From the NCBI GenBank assembly GCA_002428965.1, contig DIYI01000012.1:124001-188000 (forward strand): 64,000 nt of DNA, in the 5' to 3' direction. This DNA comes from Jejuia sp. UBA6058. Lineage in GTDB: Bacteria; Bacteroidota; Bacteroidia; Flavobacteriales; Flavobacteriaceae. Below the pieces are notes generated by a model. That model worked only from the letters and a program-made list of their open reading frames with translations. It did not search any database and was not told where the DNA came from. Shown piece by piece: positions 9,720-17,228 of the stretch (positions are counted from its first letter, which is position 1; every line of letters starts with the position of its first letter). Position numbers and translations under genes: made by a program.

Positions 9720-9895
9720 CATAAACCTTTGAGGTATTACTTTCTTTATTTTAAAAATTAATACCTCATATGATTCAGATAGACAAACAAAAGGTTCTTT
9801 ATGCTTCGTATGTATTTCATTTAAATAAAAAATTACATTTCAACGTCCAAAAACACACTTTCATCGTAAATAAGGCAAACTAAAAGTTATTAATT

Positions 9896-10780
9896 ATGAA
9901 AAAAATATCCATTGTACTCGTAATCGCCCTTATTTCATTTTCATGTGTATCGAAGAAAAAGTATTTAGCGTTACAACAGGAAAACGGTGAAATTAAAAGT
10001 GAATTATTAAAAACCAGAGTAGCAAAAGAAGATTTGGAAACCAAATTTGCAAAAATTGAAGCTAGAGTTGATGCTTACAACAACAAAATAATGGCTTTAC
10101 AAGAAGATTTAGGTGGCATGACAGAGGAAAGTAATGCTAAGTTTAAAACTCTAAAAAATGGTGGTGTAATTTCTAACAATGCAAAAGCCAAAATGCTTGA
10201 AACCTTAGAAAAGGTTGATCAAACTAAATTAGCACAAGCGAAAACACTAAAAGATTCGATGAACTTAGCTGTTGCCCACAACTTGGAAAAAGCTATTAAT
10301 ACCGCTACTGAAGAAGATGAAGATTTTGCTGTAAATATTGATGGTACTGTGGTAATGATTTCTATTGCAGACAACATGCTATTTAACACTGGCAGCTATA
10401 GATTAAGTTCTAAAGCGGATACAGTTCTTAAAAAATTAGCGGATGTCATCAATTCTGAACCTAGTTTAGATGTTATGGTTGAAGGTCATACAGACGCTAG
10501 AACTATTAACACAGAATTTCTTGCTGATAATTGGGATTTAAGTGTAATGCGTGCCACTTCGGTAGTTCGTAAACTTCAAGACAACTATAATGTTGCTCCT
10601 GAGAAATTAATTGCAGCCGGAAGAAGCAGCTACCAGCCTATTGCAGAAAACAATTCTAGAGAGAACAGAGCTAAAAACAGAAGAACAAAAATCATTATTC
10701 TTCCTAATATAGATAAGTTTTTTGCTTTAATGTCTGATAACGATAATAATACTGTTGCCGAAAACAACATATTAGATTAA
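9896..10780 (+). CDS. OmpA-family lipoprotein with coiled coil
   Basis: This 294-residue protein has a lipobox (ALISFSC, Cys17), so it is a lipoprotein. Residues about 20-70 are charged and heptad-like, forming a coiled coil. The C-terminal part from about 150 is an OmpA/MotB peptidoglycan-binding domain: DNMLFNTGSYRLSSKADTVL, then VMVEGHTDARTIN, then the closing NSRENRAKNRRTKIIILPN. The family tethers the outer membrane to peptidoglycan by binding diaminopimelate. It is monocistronic and followed by two hairpins. The exact partner is unknown. Confidence 0.92.
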   Translation: MKKISIVLVIALISFSCVSKKKYLALQQENGEIKSELLKTRVAKEDLETKFAKIEARVDAYNNKIMALQEDLGGMTEESNAKFKTLKNGGVISNNAKAKMLETLEKVDQTKLAQAKTLKDSMNLAVAHNLEKAINTATEEDEDFAVNIDGTVVMISIADNMLFNTGSYRLSSKADTVLKKLADVINSEPSLDVMVEGHTDARTINTEFLADNWDLSVMRATSVVRKLQDNYNVAPEKLIAAGRSSYQPIAENNSRENRAKNRRTKIIILPNIDKFFALMSDNDNNTVAENNILD

Positions 10781-10803
10781 TTAATCCATTTATCTATTTG
10801 GTT

Positions 10804-10835
10804 AAAAGCATCGCATCCCTTAATGTGATGCTTTT
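10804..10835 (+). terminator. Rho-independent terminator of the OmpA gene
   Basis: AAAAGCATC (10804-10812) pairs with GATGCTTTT (10827-10835) and T/A-rich sequence follows. Confidence 0.8.
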
Positions 10836-10860
10836 ATATTTTATAGCAGTATTCTAAACC

Positions 10861-10893
10861 AAAAACGGTGTCTTAAAGTAAGACACCGTTTTT
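10861..10893. terminator. Bidirectional terminator between OmpA gene and nrdA
   Basis: A perfect 15-bp stem, AAAAACGGTGTCTTA (10861-10875) with TAAGACACCGTTTTT (10879-10893), has a 3-nt loop. It sits between convergent genes; on the minus strand it would end the nrdBA transcript. Confidence 0.88.
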
Positions 10894-10953
10894 ATAAATT
10901 TGGGGTTCCCCCTTACGAGGGAACTCCGCAAAAATTACACGAATTTCAAATTA

Positions 10954-12753
10954 TTAAGCTTCGCAGCTTGCACATTCTTTTTTCTGCTTGAATTTCTGCG
11001 CAGCGTTCATGCTATGTTGATAGTATAACGACTTTAACCCTAGTTTCCAAGCAGTAACATAAATTTTATTAATATCCTTTACTGGCATATCTGGATGTAC
11101 TATGATGTTTACAGATTGACCTTGATCTATATGGTTTTGTCTGTTAGCCGCTTGATATACAATGGTTAACTGATCAATTTCAGAATACGTTTTAAATACA
11201 TCACGTTCTAATTCTGTCAATTCCTCTTCTAAATGCTGTACGGAGCCATCATGATCGCGAATACTACGCCATATTTCTGGAGTGTTTAACCCTTTTTCTT
11301 CTAAAAGATTTAATAAATATGGATTCTTAATAGTTGTCTTAATTTTAGCAATATCTTTTACATAAATATTAGACCAAATTGGTTCAATCCCTTGAGAAAC
11401 TTGTCCTAAAATAAATGCTGAAGATGTTGTTGGCGCAATAGCATTTAAAGTAGCATTACGTCTACCGTAACCCTTTAATACTTCTGGCTCTCCAAATAAT
11501 TCTGCTAATTCTTTTGACGCTTTATAAGACTTCTCTTCAATACATTTAAATATTTCACTATTTAAGTTGTACGCTTCTGCACTGTCAAAAGGCAGCATTC
11601 TAGACTGAAGTAAAGAGTGCCATCCTAATGCGCCCAATCCTAATGCTCTATTAGATTTAGCAAAATTGTAAGCACGCTCCATAAACATAAAGGTCTGTCT
11701 GTCATCCAAATCTGTAGAATCTCTATATTCTTCTAGTTTATCACAAAACTCAGTAATAACAGCATCTAAAAAATATACCATAGTTTCAACCGCATCGGTA
11801 TCTTTCCACTTATCATAATGTAATAAGTTAACAGAAGACAATACACAAACAAACGACCATTCTTCGTTTGAAGGTAGCATAATCTCAGTACATAAGTTAC
11901 TTGCTACAATTTTGTGATTATTCTCTTTGTATACTTTAGGCGCCTGATTGTTCGCGTGATCTTTAAAGAAAATATAAGGATATCCTATTTCTCCTCTACG
12001 CTGAATAACTTTTGCCCAAATAGATCGCTTTTCAACATCACCTTCTATCATTTCTTCCATCCACTTATCAGTAACAGACACCCCATGAGTTAACTCCTGG
12101 ATAGAATTTCCTTCTGTACCAATCTCTAAAAACTCGTTAATATCTTGATGTTCAACAGGTAAATATGGGGAGAAACGTCCTCTTCTTACTGAGCCTTGAC
12201 TCACAACATCTACCATCTTTTCAAAAAGCTGCATAATATGTACAGCCCCAGAAGAAGAACCATTATTTTTTACTGGAGCGCCCCTGTGTCTTAAGTTTCC
12301 AAAATATCCGGACGTTCCTCCTCCAAGTTTAGACATCATACCTACTTCTGATTGGGTATACAAAATATTACCCATGTCATCAGCTATATTAGAACCAAAA
12401 CAACTTATTGGTAATCCTCGTTTTTTACCAAAGTTAGACCATACTGGTGAAGCTAAAGAGAAAAACCCTTCGCTCATGTATTTATAGAATTTATCAGCAT
12501 ACCCATCAATTTTTAAGATCTCTTGGGCTCTTTCCGCGATTTCTCGAATTCTTTCTTCTGGTGTTGCGCCTTCTGTTAAATAACCTGAGGCTAAAAATTT
12601 ACGGCTGTTTTCTGTTAACCATTTAAATCCAGGTTCAGCTTGTTGGCTTTCATTAGCACTCTTAATTTGCTCTTTACGCGCATTAAGTAGTTGATCGTAA
12701 TTTGATGTTTCTGTTGATGTTTTGGTGTCTTGTAGGTGGTTTTTAATCTTCAT
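10954..12753 (-). CDS. nrdA: Ribonucleoside-diphosphate reductase alpha (catalytic) subunit
   Basis: This 599-residue class I RNR large subunit reduces ribonucleoside diphosphates to deoxyribonucleotides. Active-site residues can be read: C118 (GLPISCFGSN) and C303 (SFVCVLSSVNL) as the redox pair, the N286-C288-E290 triad in SNLCTEIMLP, the adjacent Tyr pair in LKSLYYQHSM for radical transfer, and the C-terminal shuttle pair C594/C597 in ECASCEA. The N-terminus has no ATP-cone, making the protein much shorter than the roughly 760 residues of E. coli NrdA; the cone is on NrdB instead. It starts 3 nt after the nrdB stop, in one operon. Confidence 0.97.
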   Translation of the reverse strand: MKIKNHLQDTKTSTETSNYDQLLNARKEQIKSANESQQAEPGFKWLTENSRKFLASGYLTEGATPEERIREIAERAQEILKIDGYADKFYKYMSEGFFSLASPVWSNFGKKRGLPISCFGSNIADDMGNILYTQSEVGMMSKLGGGTSGYFGNLRHRGAPVKNNGSSSGAVHIMQLFEKMVDVVSQGSVRRGRFSPYLPVEHQDINEFLEIGTEGNSIQELTHGVSVTDKWMEEMIEGDVEKRSIWAKVIQRRGEIGYPYIFFKDHANNQAPKVYKENNHKIVASNLCTEIMLPSNEEWSFVCVLSSVNLLHYDKWKDTDAVETMVYFLDAVITEFCDKLEEYRDSTDLDDRQTFMFMERAYNFAKSNRALGLGALGWHSLLQSRMLPFDSAEAYNLNSEIFKCIEEKSYKASKELAELFGEPEVLKGYGRRNATLNAIAPTTSSAFILGQVSQGIEPIWSNIYVKDIAKIKTTIKNPYLLNLLEEKGLNTPEIWRSIRDHDGSVQHLEEELTELERDVFKTYSEIDQLTIVYQAANRQNHIDQGQSVNIIVHPDMPVKDINKIYVTAWKLGLKSLYYQHSMNAAQKFKQKKECASCEA

Positions 12754-12756
12754 AGT

Positions 12757-14058
12757 TTAAAAAAGGTCGTCGCTAGTTATACTTTTTGTTCTTTTGCTAT
12801 AGTTAATGGATCGTTTTACAAAGAAGTCTCCGTGTTTGGTTCCGATAATTTCATCGTCAAACCATTCCGTTTGCGCTAATAATGATTGGTCCACATCAAA
12901 TACTTTTTCTATACCAATGCTTTCTAATGAATTATTAAATCGTTGTTTGATAAACTCATTAACCACATTTTTAGGCAAGAAATCTAATTCGCCTGCTTCA
13001 AAAATCCAATCTACTACATCGCTTTCTGCTTCATAAGCATCTTTGCATATAGATTGAATTTTTTCATTATAATTATCTCCAAACCAACTTGGATTTTCTT
13101 TCTTAATAATTTTAATAACGTCTATACCAAAATCACCATGTATTTGCTCTTCTTTTGAAGTGGCTTCAACCACGTTAGAAATACCTTTCAACATATTTTT
13201 ATGCTTGTTGAAGGCCATAATGATTAAAAACTGAGAGAACAAGGATACATGCTCTATAAACAATGAGAACAATAATATAGATTCTGCATACTCCTGTATA
13301 TCTTCACTCTTAGCATTTTTGAGGGCAGTTTCTAAGTAGTGTACGCGTCTCATGATAACTGGCTTTTTCTTTAAAGCCTTAAACTCAGCATTTAAACCTA
13401 ATATCTCAAGCAAATGAGAGTAGGCATCATGATGACGCACTTCACTCTCGGCGAATGTAGATCCTACAGAACCTATTTCTGGTTTTGGCATTCTTTGATA
13501 TATATCTCCCCAAAACGATTTTACGGCCACCTCTATTTGAGAAATAGCTAGCATGGTATTTTTTATTGCCGATTTCTCTACCGTATTTAATTGCGCTTTA
13601 AAATCCTGAATATCACTCGTGAAATTAAATTCTGTATGAATCCAATACGAATGTCTAATTGCGTTTACATATTCGTATAAATCTGGATATTCATAAGGCT
13701 TAAGGTTAATACGTTTTTCAAATATGTTCGTTTGTCTTTTTCTAGCTTGTTCGTCTCTATATAAAATATACGCCTTGGCAGCATCATGAAATGCACTATC
13801 CATTAATTTATCTTCCACAATATCTTGAACCTGCTCAACATTAGGCACATATCTTGCATCCACGGCCTTTCTTGCCAATAAAGATTCAAATACCCTGTCA
13901 GAGATATCTTTAGCATCTTCCCTAGTTCCGTGACTAACAGAAATCATTGCTTTTTCTACGGCATTTGTTATTTTGTCTAATTCGAAAGGTGCGGTTTCGT
14001 AATCGCGCTTAATGATATGTGTAATTTCCATGCGTTGGTATTGGTTAAAAATTGACAT
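12757..14058 (-). CDS. nrdB: Ribonucleotide reductase beta (radical) subunit with N-terminal ATP-cone
   Basis: This 433-residue protein has residues about 10-105 forming an ATP-cone (FELDKITNAVEKAMISVSH, then VDARYVPNVEQVQDIVEDKL). The R2 ferritin-like domain follows. Metal ligands that can be read are E176, E206, H209, E269, E304 and H307, with a Tyr at 213 in the ExxHxxxY motif. The first ligand is Glu rather than Asp, as in Mn-using class Id proteins. A cone on the beta subunit is known from Leeuwenhoekiella blandensis, where dATP makes NrdB tetramerise and switches the enzyme off; the same control is inferred here. The start at 14058 is uncertain, as the ATG nine codons in (14031) is also plausible. 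It is the first gene of the nrdB-nrdA operon. Confidence 0.96.
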   Translation of the reverse strand: MSIFNQYQRMEITHIIKRDYETAPFELDKITNAVEKAMISVSHGTREDAKDISDRVFESLLARKAVDARYVPNVEQVQDIVEDKLMDSAFHDAAKAYILYRDEQARKRQTNIFEKRINLKPYEYPDLYEYVNAIRHSYWIHTEFNFTSDIQDFKAQLNTVEKSAIKNTMLAISQIEVAVKSFWGDIYQRMPKPEIGSVGSTFAESEVRHHDAYSHLLEILGLNAEFKALKKKPVIMRRVHYLETALKNAKSEDIQEYAESILLFSLFIEHVSLFSQFLIIMAFNKHKNMLKGISNVVEATSKEEQIHGDFGIDVIKIIKKENPSWFGDNYNEKIQSICKDAYEAESDVVDWIFEAGELDFLPKNVVNEFIKQRFNNSLESIGIEKVFDVDQSLLAQTEWFDDEIIGTKHGDFFVKRSINYSKRTKSITSDDLF

Positions 14059-14116
14059 ACAAAATTTAGCAGGGTTCCCCTGAAAACACAGTGTTTAAAT
14101 TCGCTGCGTTTTTAAA

Positions 14117-14310
14117 AAACTTGTTGAAAATGCCTTATGATTAAAGTGGTTTCAACAAAGATTATAAATTGTTAAATGTGTTTTTGGTAATCTTAGAATA
14201 CCTTTTTAACAAGTTTATTAACAAGTTAAAAACTCCGAAAAGAGAGTAACAAAGATTGTAAAATGATTCATATGTTTTTGAACTCACGAAAAAACATTTT
14301 CAACAAGTTT
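14117..14310. repeat. 14-nt perfect inverted repeat flanking the nrdBA upstream region
   Basis: AAACTTGTTGAAAA (14117-14130) and TTTTCAACAAGTTT (14297-14310) are exact reverse complements. The core AACAAGTT recurs at 14208-14215 and 14220-14227. It is possibly a set of protein-binding sites. Confidence 0.6.
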
Positions 14311-14341
14311 TTAACAAACATTTAAAACACTAAAAATCAAT
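14154..14341. repeat. Degenerate tandem duplication, period 94 bp, upstream of nrdB
   Basis: The 440-bp gap at 14059-14498 has no gene. Within it two units align without gaps at a 94-bp offset: AACAAAGATT at 14154 and 14248, a GTTTTTG segment near 14180 and 14274, and TTTTnAACAAGTTT near 14204 and 14298. The units also hold several TGTTRAWAA-like 9-mers, in both orientations, distantly resembling DnaA boxes. The element lies just upstream of nrdBA and could be regulatory. Confidence 0.65.
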
Positions 14342-14350
14342 AAGTTTACA

Positions 14351-14388
14351 AAAAAAAATAGTTAAAATATTGATAATCAATATTTTAA
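14351..14388 (-). terminator. AT-only hairpin terminator for the DUF3109 gene
   Basis: TTAAAATATTGA (14362-14373) and TCAATATTTTAA (14377-14388) form a 12-bp stem with a 3-nt loop. On the minus strand it is followed by a T-run (complement of 14351-14359). It lies about 110 nt beyond the stop at 14499. Confidence 0.5.
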
Positions 14389-14498
14389 TGTTTTTGTGTT
14401 TTCAAAAAGTTTACAAAAAAATCAAAACAAAATAAGCTTAAAAACCCTTGAATTTATTGAGTTTTTAAAGTATTTTGTAAGTAGTTTTTTATAGCGAG

Positions 14499-15062
14499 CT
14501 ACAATGTACTCGCCACCCTTTCTAGCTCTTCATACCAATCCTCTCCAAATTTTCTAATGAGGGCTTCTTTTACAAATTTATAGATCGGCACTTGCAATTC
14601 TTGTCCCAGCACACAGGCATCATCACATATTTGCCATTTGTGATAGTTTACTGCCGAAAACTCAGAATAATCTTTAACCCTTACAGGATACAAATGACAG
14701 GAAATAGGTTTTTTCCAAGAAATTTCACCTTGATTATAAGCTTCTTCAATAGCACAAAGCGCAACCTCGTTTTCGTCAAAAATAACATACGCACAATCAC
14801 CACCATTTATAAGCGGTGTTTCTAATTCACCTTCTTCAGTTACTATAGATGTTCCTTGTTTCTTAATTGCAGCGATACCCTCCTTCCGTAAAAAAGGCTT
14901 TACCTTAGGATAAATTTCATCTAAAATTGCTACTTCATCTTTATCCAAGGGTGCACCAGCATCTCCCTCTACGCAACAAGCCCCCTTACAGGCACTTAAA
15001 TTACATAAAAAGTCCTTCTTTATAATATCTTCTGAAACTATGGTTTTCCCAAGCTGAAACAT
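14499..15062 (-). CDS. DUF3109 family cysteine-rich protein
   Basis: This 187-residue protein has a cysteine pattern typical of the family: FLCNLSACKGACCVEGDAG near residues 19-37, a Cys in GGDCAYVIF, CAIEEA, SCHLYPVRV near 120, and ICDDACVLG near 145. The pattern suggests a bound metal or iron-sulfur cluster, as in the related YkgJ family. There is no signal peptide, so it should be cytoplasmic. The biochemical role of the family is not established. It is divergent from marC with its own -7 box. Confidence 0.85.
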   Translation of the reverse strand: MFQLGKTIVSEDIIKKDFLCNLSACKGACCVEGDAGAPLDKDEVAILDEIYPKVKPFLRKEGIAAIKKQGTSIVTEEGELETPLINGGDCAYVIFDENEVALCAIEEAYNQGEISWKKPISCHLYPVRVKDYSEFSAVNYHKWQICDDACVLGQELQVPIYKFVKEALIRKFGEDWYEELERVASTL

Positions 15063-15082
15063 CCTTACTTTGTATTGAAAGG

Positions 15083-15090
15083 CAAAAATA
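15083..15090 (-). promoter_or_regulatory. -7 promoter box for the DUF3109 gene
   Basis: TATTTTTG on the minus strand matches TAnnTTTG, 20 nt upstream of the ATG at 15062. No clear -33 element was seen. Confidence 0.4.
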
Positions 15091-15113
15091 ACTAAACTTT
15101 CAATTCTTTTAGT

Positions 15114-15144
15114 ATTGTGAATTCGCCTTAAATACAGACATTTG
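15114..15144 (+). promoter_or_regulatory. Promoter for marC
   Basis: ATTG (15114-15117) and GACATTTG (15137-15144) are separated by 19 bp, each one base off the TTTG and TAnnTTTG consensus. The implied leader is about 20 nt. Confidence 0.4.
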
Positions 15145-15168
15145 CAAAAAATTTAATCCTCTAAGGTT

Positions 15169-15750
15169 ATGCAGCTTAATTTTAAAGAAATATTTACCGC
15201 GTTTATGGTATTATTTGCAGTTATTGATATTATTGGCAACATTCCTATCGTTATAGATTTACGCAAAAAAGTAGGGCATATTCAAAGCGGAAAAGCATCC
15301 ATTATTGCAGGATGCATCATGGTTTTGTTTTTGTTTTTGGGAAAAAGCATTTTAAATCTTATAGGTATTGACGTAAATTCGTTCGCAGTTGCAGGGGCAT
15401 TTATTTTGTTTTTTATTGCTTTAGAAATGATTTTAGGCATTACTCTTTATAAGCAAGAGGAAACCAACCCAATGACTGCTTCTATTTTCCCTCTTGCATT
15501 TCCATTAATGGCGGGACCAGGAAGCTTAACCACACTCCTTTCATTACGTGCAGAATTTAGAGTAGAAAATATAATTATAGCTATTGTACTCAACGTGCTA
15601 TTCATTTTTATTGTATTAAAAACATCTTCAAGAATTGAACGCTTTTTAGGGGCTAACGGCATAAACGTAATTAGAAAAGTATTTGGAGTAATATTGCTTG
15701 CTATTGCCGTAAAACTATTTACGCATAACATAAAAGCCTTATTTTTGTAA
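15169..15750 (+). CDS. MarC family integral membrane protein
   Basis: This 193-residue protein has six hydrophobic segments and the family pattern: FTAFMVLFAVIDIIGNIPIV at the N-terminus, NPMTASIFPLAFPLMAGPGS in the middle, and a final amphipathic helix. MarC (UPF0056) proteins sit in the inner membrane; the early link to multiple antibiotic resistance was not confirmed and the function is unknown. One base separates its stop from the next small gene, and a third gene follows, so the three probably form an operon. Confidence 0.92.
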   Translation: MQLNFKEIFTAFMVLFAVIDIIGNIPIVIDLRKKVGHIQSGKASIIAGCIMVLFLFLGKSILNLIGIDVNSFAVAGAFILFFIALEMILGITLYKQEETNPMTASIFPLAFPLMAGPGSLTTLLSLRAEFRVENIIIAIVLNVLFIFIVLKTSSRIERFLGANGINVIRKVFGVILLAIAVKLFTHNIKALFL

Positions 15751-15751
15751 T

Positions 15752-15955
15752 ATGAAATACATTGCATATATCATAATCGTAATTGCCTTTGGCTTAGGCG
15801 TTTTTAATGCTACCAAAATTGACATAAGTGCACCTTTTGAAGGTAATAGTATTGTTGGCCTTATTACTGTTTTGGCATCACTTTGCGCTATTATTTTAAT
15901 GTTGATTTTATTGACATCTAAAAAAATTGAAGAAAAAACAAAAAAAGGACATTAG
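15752..15955 (+). CDS. Small two-helix membrane protein
   Basis: This 67-residue protein has two hydrophobic helices (about residues 3-19 and 33-54) and a basic tail (KKIEEKTKKGH). It is packed between marC and the flavoprotein gene with 1-bp gaps, which supports it as a real gene. Function not recognised. Confidence 0.75.
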   Translation: MKYIAYIIIVIAFGLGVFNATKIDISAPFEGNSIVGLITVLASLCAIILMLILLTSKKIEEKTKKGH

Positions 15956-15956
15956 C

Positions 15957-16565
15957 ATGTTTGATGCACTTATTGTTGGCGGAGGAGCTTCAGGAATGTC
16001 CTGTGCTTTGGTTTTAGGGTCTGCAAAACCAAAAGCCTTTGCAAAAGACAAAACTGTTGGTATTATACTACATCAGAAATCATCACATTTACAAACAGCA
16101 TTATTTAATAACGTTTTAGGATTGACTCCAGGCACTACTGGTGCATCAATTTTAGAAAGCGGGAAACAACAACTTTCTGATTTATATCCTCATATTCATC
16201 AAATTGAAAAGGAAAAGGTTTTAGAAATTTCTAAATCTCAGAATGGTTTTGAAGTACGCACCAATAAAAACACATACACCTCCAAAATTGTAGTGATTAC
16301 GGTAGGATATACCAACTTAATACGTATTAAAGGTTTGGAACAATATATAGAACCACACCCGCGAGCACAACTTGAAAAAGACCGTATTTGGCTAAAAAAC
16401 ACAGATCATCTTATTGAAAAAGGACTTTATGTTGCTGGTACCTTGGCAGGGTGGCGCAGTCAATTTGCCATTGCCTCAGGAAGCGGTGCCCATGTAGCTA
16501 CCGATATTTTGACACTTTGGAATGATGGTAAGCATACTAAGGTTCATGATAAAATAGAAACCTAA
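15957..16565 (+). CDS. Short FAD-dependent oxidoreductase, thioredoxin-reductase-like
   Basis: This 202-residue protein starts at ATG 15957; a longer reading frame from 15927 overlaps the previous gene and is rejected. The N-terminal dinucleotide-binding loop is FDALIVGGGASGMSCALVLG, and the C-terminal FAD signature is GLYVAGTLAGWRSQFAIASG. Thioredoxin reductases have about 310 residues with an inserted NADPH domain and a CxxC pair; both are missing here. Only the FAD half is present, so it cannot act as a standard TrxR. It may be a small flavoprotein working with the neighbouring membrane proteins, or bind flavin with another electron donor. No frameshift or remnant of the missing domain is seen. 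Confidence 0.85.
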   Translation: MFDALIVGGGASGMSCALVLGSAKPKAFAKDKTVGIILHQKSSHLQTALFNNVLGLTPGTTGASILESGKQQLSDLYPHIHQIEKEKVLEISKSQNGFEVRTNKNTYTSKIVVITVGYTNLIRIKGLEQYIEPHPRAQLEKDRIWLKNTDHLIEKGLYVAGTLAGWRSQFAIASGSGAHVATDILTLWNDGKHTKVHDKIET

Positions 16566-16575
16566 TTTTCTCAAC

Positions 16576-16603
16576 AAAAAAAGCAGGCCAAATTGAGCCT
16601 GCT
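16576..16603 (-). terminator. Terminator of the globin gene
   Basis: AGCAGGC and GCCTGCT form a 7-bp stem around an 8-nt loop. On the minus strand a run of T (complement of 16576-16582) follows directly. Confidence 0.75.
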
Positions 16604-16631
16604 CTAAATTTATTAAGATATCCTTATCTGT

Positions 16632-17090
16632 TTACCAGAATTTCCACCAAGGTTTAGATTCTGTAACTGCTGTAGCAGTCTCAACTTCACTAGCAGCGTC
16701 TTTCATTGTGGTAGCTAAAACGGTATACACTTCTACCCAAGCATCTTTAACATCTGGTGTAAAAGCATCACCAAGTCCAGTTTCTAGAGTATAAATAAGT
16801 GCTGTACCAACAGTATCATAATGACTATCTTTTACCCCATAACCCACATGATTTCTACCAAGGTTTTGTACAGCAGGAACAATAGCCTCTAGATTTGTCA
16901 AACCATTTACTGCAGTTCCAATCATACTCATCAATTTTGCACCTTGCTCTTTCATATCACCCTTAAACAAAGGTTTTAATTTAGGGTCTAGTTCAAAAAG
17001 TTTAGCGTAAAATATTTCTGCTGCTTTATCTGCAATAGGCACTACTTTTTTAAATGTACCTTGTACAAGTTCGATTGTTTTAGCTTCCAT
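16632..17090 (-). CDS. Single-domain globin (bacterial haemoglobin)
   Basis: This 152-residue protein uses ATG 17090; a TTG in frame further upstream at 17123 overlaps the -7 box and is less likely. The globin fold is read from FKKVVPIADKAAEIFYAKLF, then LKPLFKGDMKEQGAKLMSMI (CD/E region), and the proximal haem His in LGRNHVGYGV with HYDTVGTALIYTLE after it. It resembles the globin part of flavohaemoglobins but has no reductase domain. Roles in O2 or NO binding are likely but unproven. A short tail ending KPWWKFW is unusual and could touch a membrane or a partner protein. Confidence 0.92.
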   Translation of the reverse strand: MEAKTIELVQGTFKKVVPIADKAAEIFYAKLFELDPKLKPLFKGDMKEQGAKLMSMIGTAVNGLTNLEAIVPAVQNLGRNHVGYGVKDSHYDTVGTALIYTLETGLGDAFTPDVKDAWVEVYTVLATTMKDAASEVETATAVTESKPWWKFW

Positions 17091-17120
17091 AGGGTTTGTT
17101 TTGCAATTATTAAGAGTGTA

Positions 17121-17128
17121 CAAAACTA
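17121..17128 (-). promoter_or_regulatory. -7 promoter box for the globin gene
   Basis: TAGTTTTG on the minus strand matches TAnnTTTG, 30 nt upstream of ATG 17090. It supports the shorter globin start. Confidence 0.45.
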
Positions 17129-17228
17129 ACTGGTAACTAATAAATTAAAAATGGATAGCGACAGCGTAAAACATGTTTTTTCGCAGGAAAAATAAAAACT
17201 GATAGGATAGATAAATATTATTAAAGAA

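Noticed and set aside
14059..14498. Chromosome origin of replication
   Set aside because: AT-rich repeats with weak DnaA-like boxes are present, but no dnaA, no strong box and no unwinding-element layout could be shown; a local regulatory role is simpler.
15927..15956. Longer start of the mini-flavoprotein
   Set aside because: It would overlap the small membrane protein gene and the extension is a run of Lys and Gln; ATG 15957 starts straight before the dinucleotide-binding loop.
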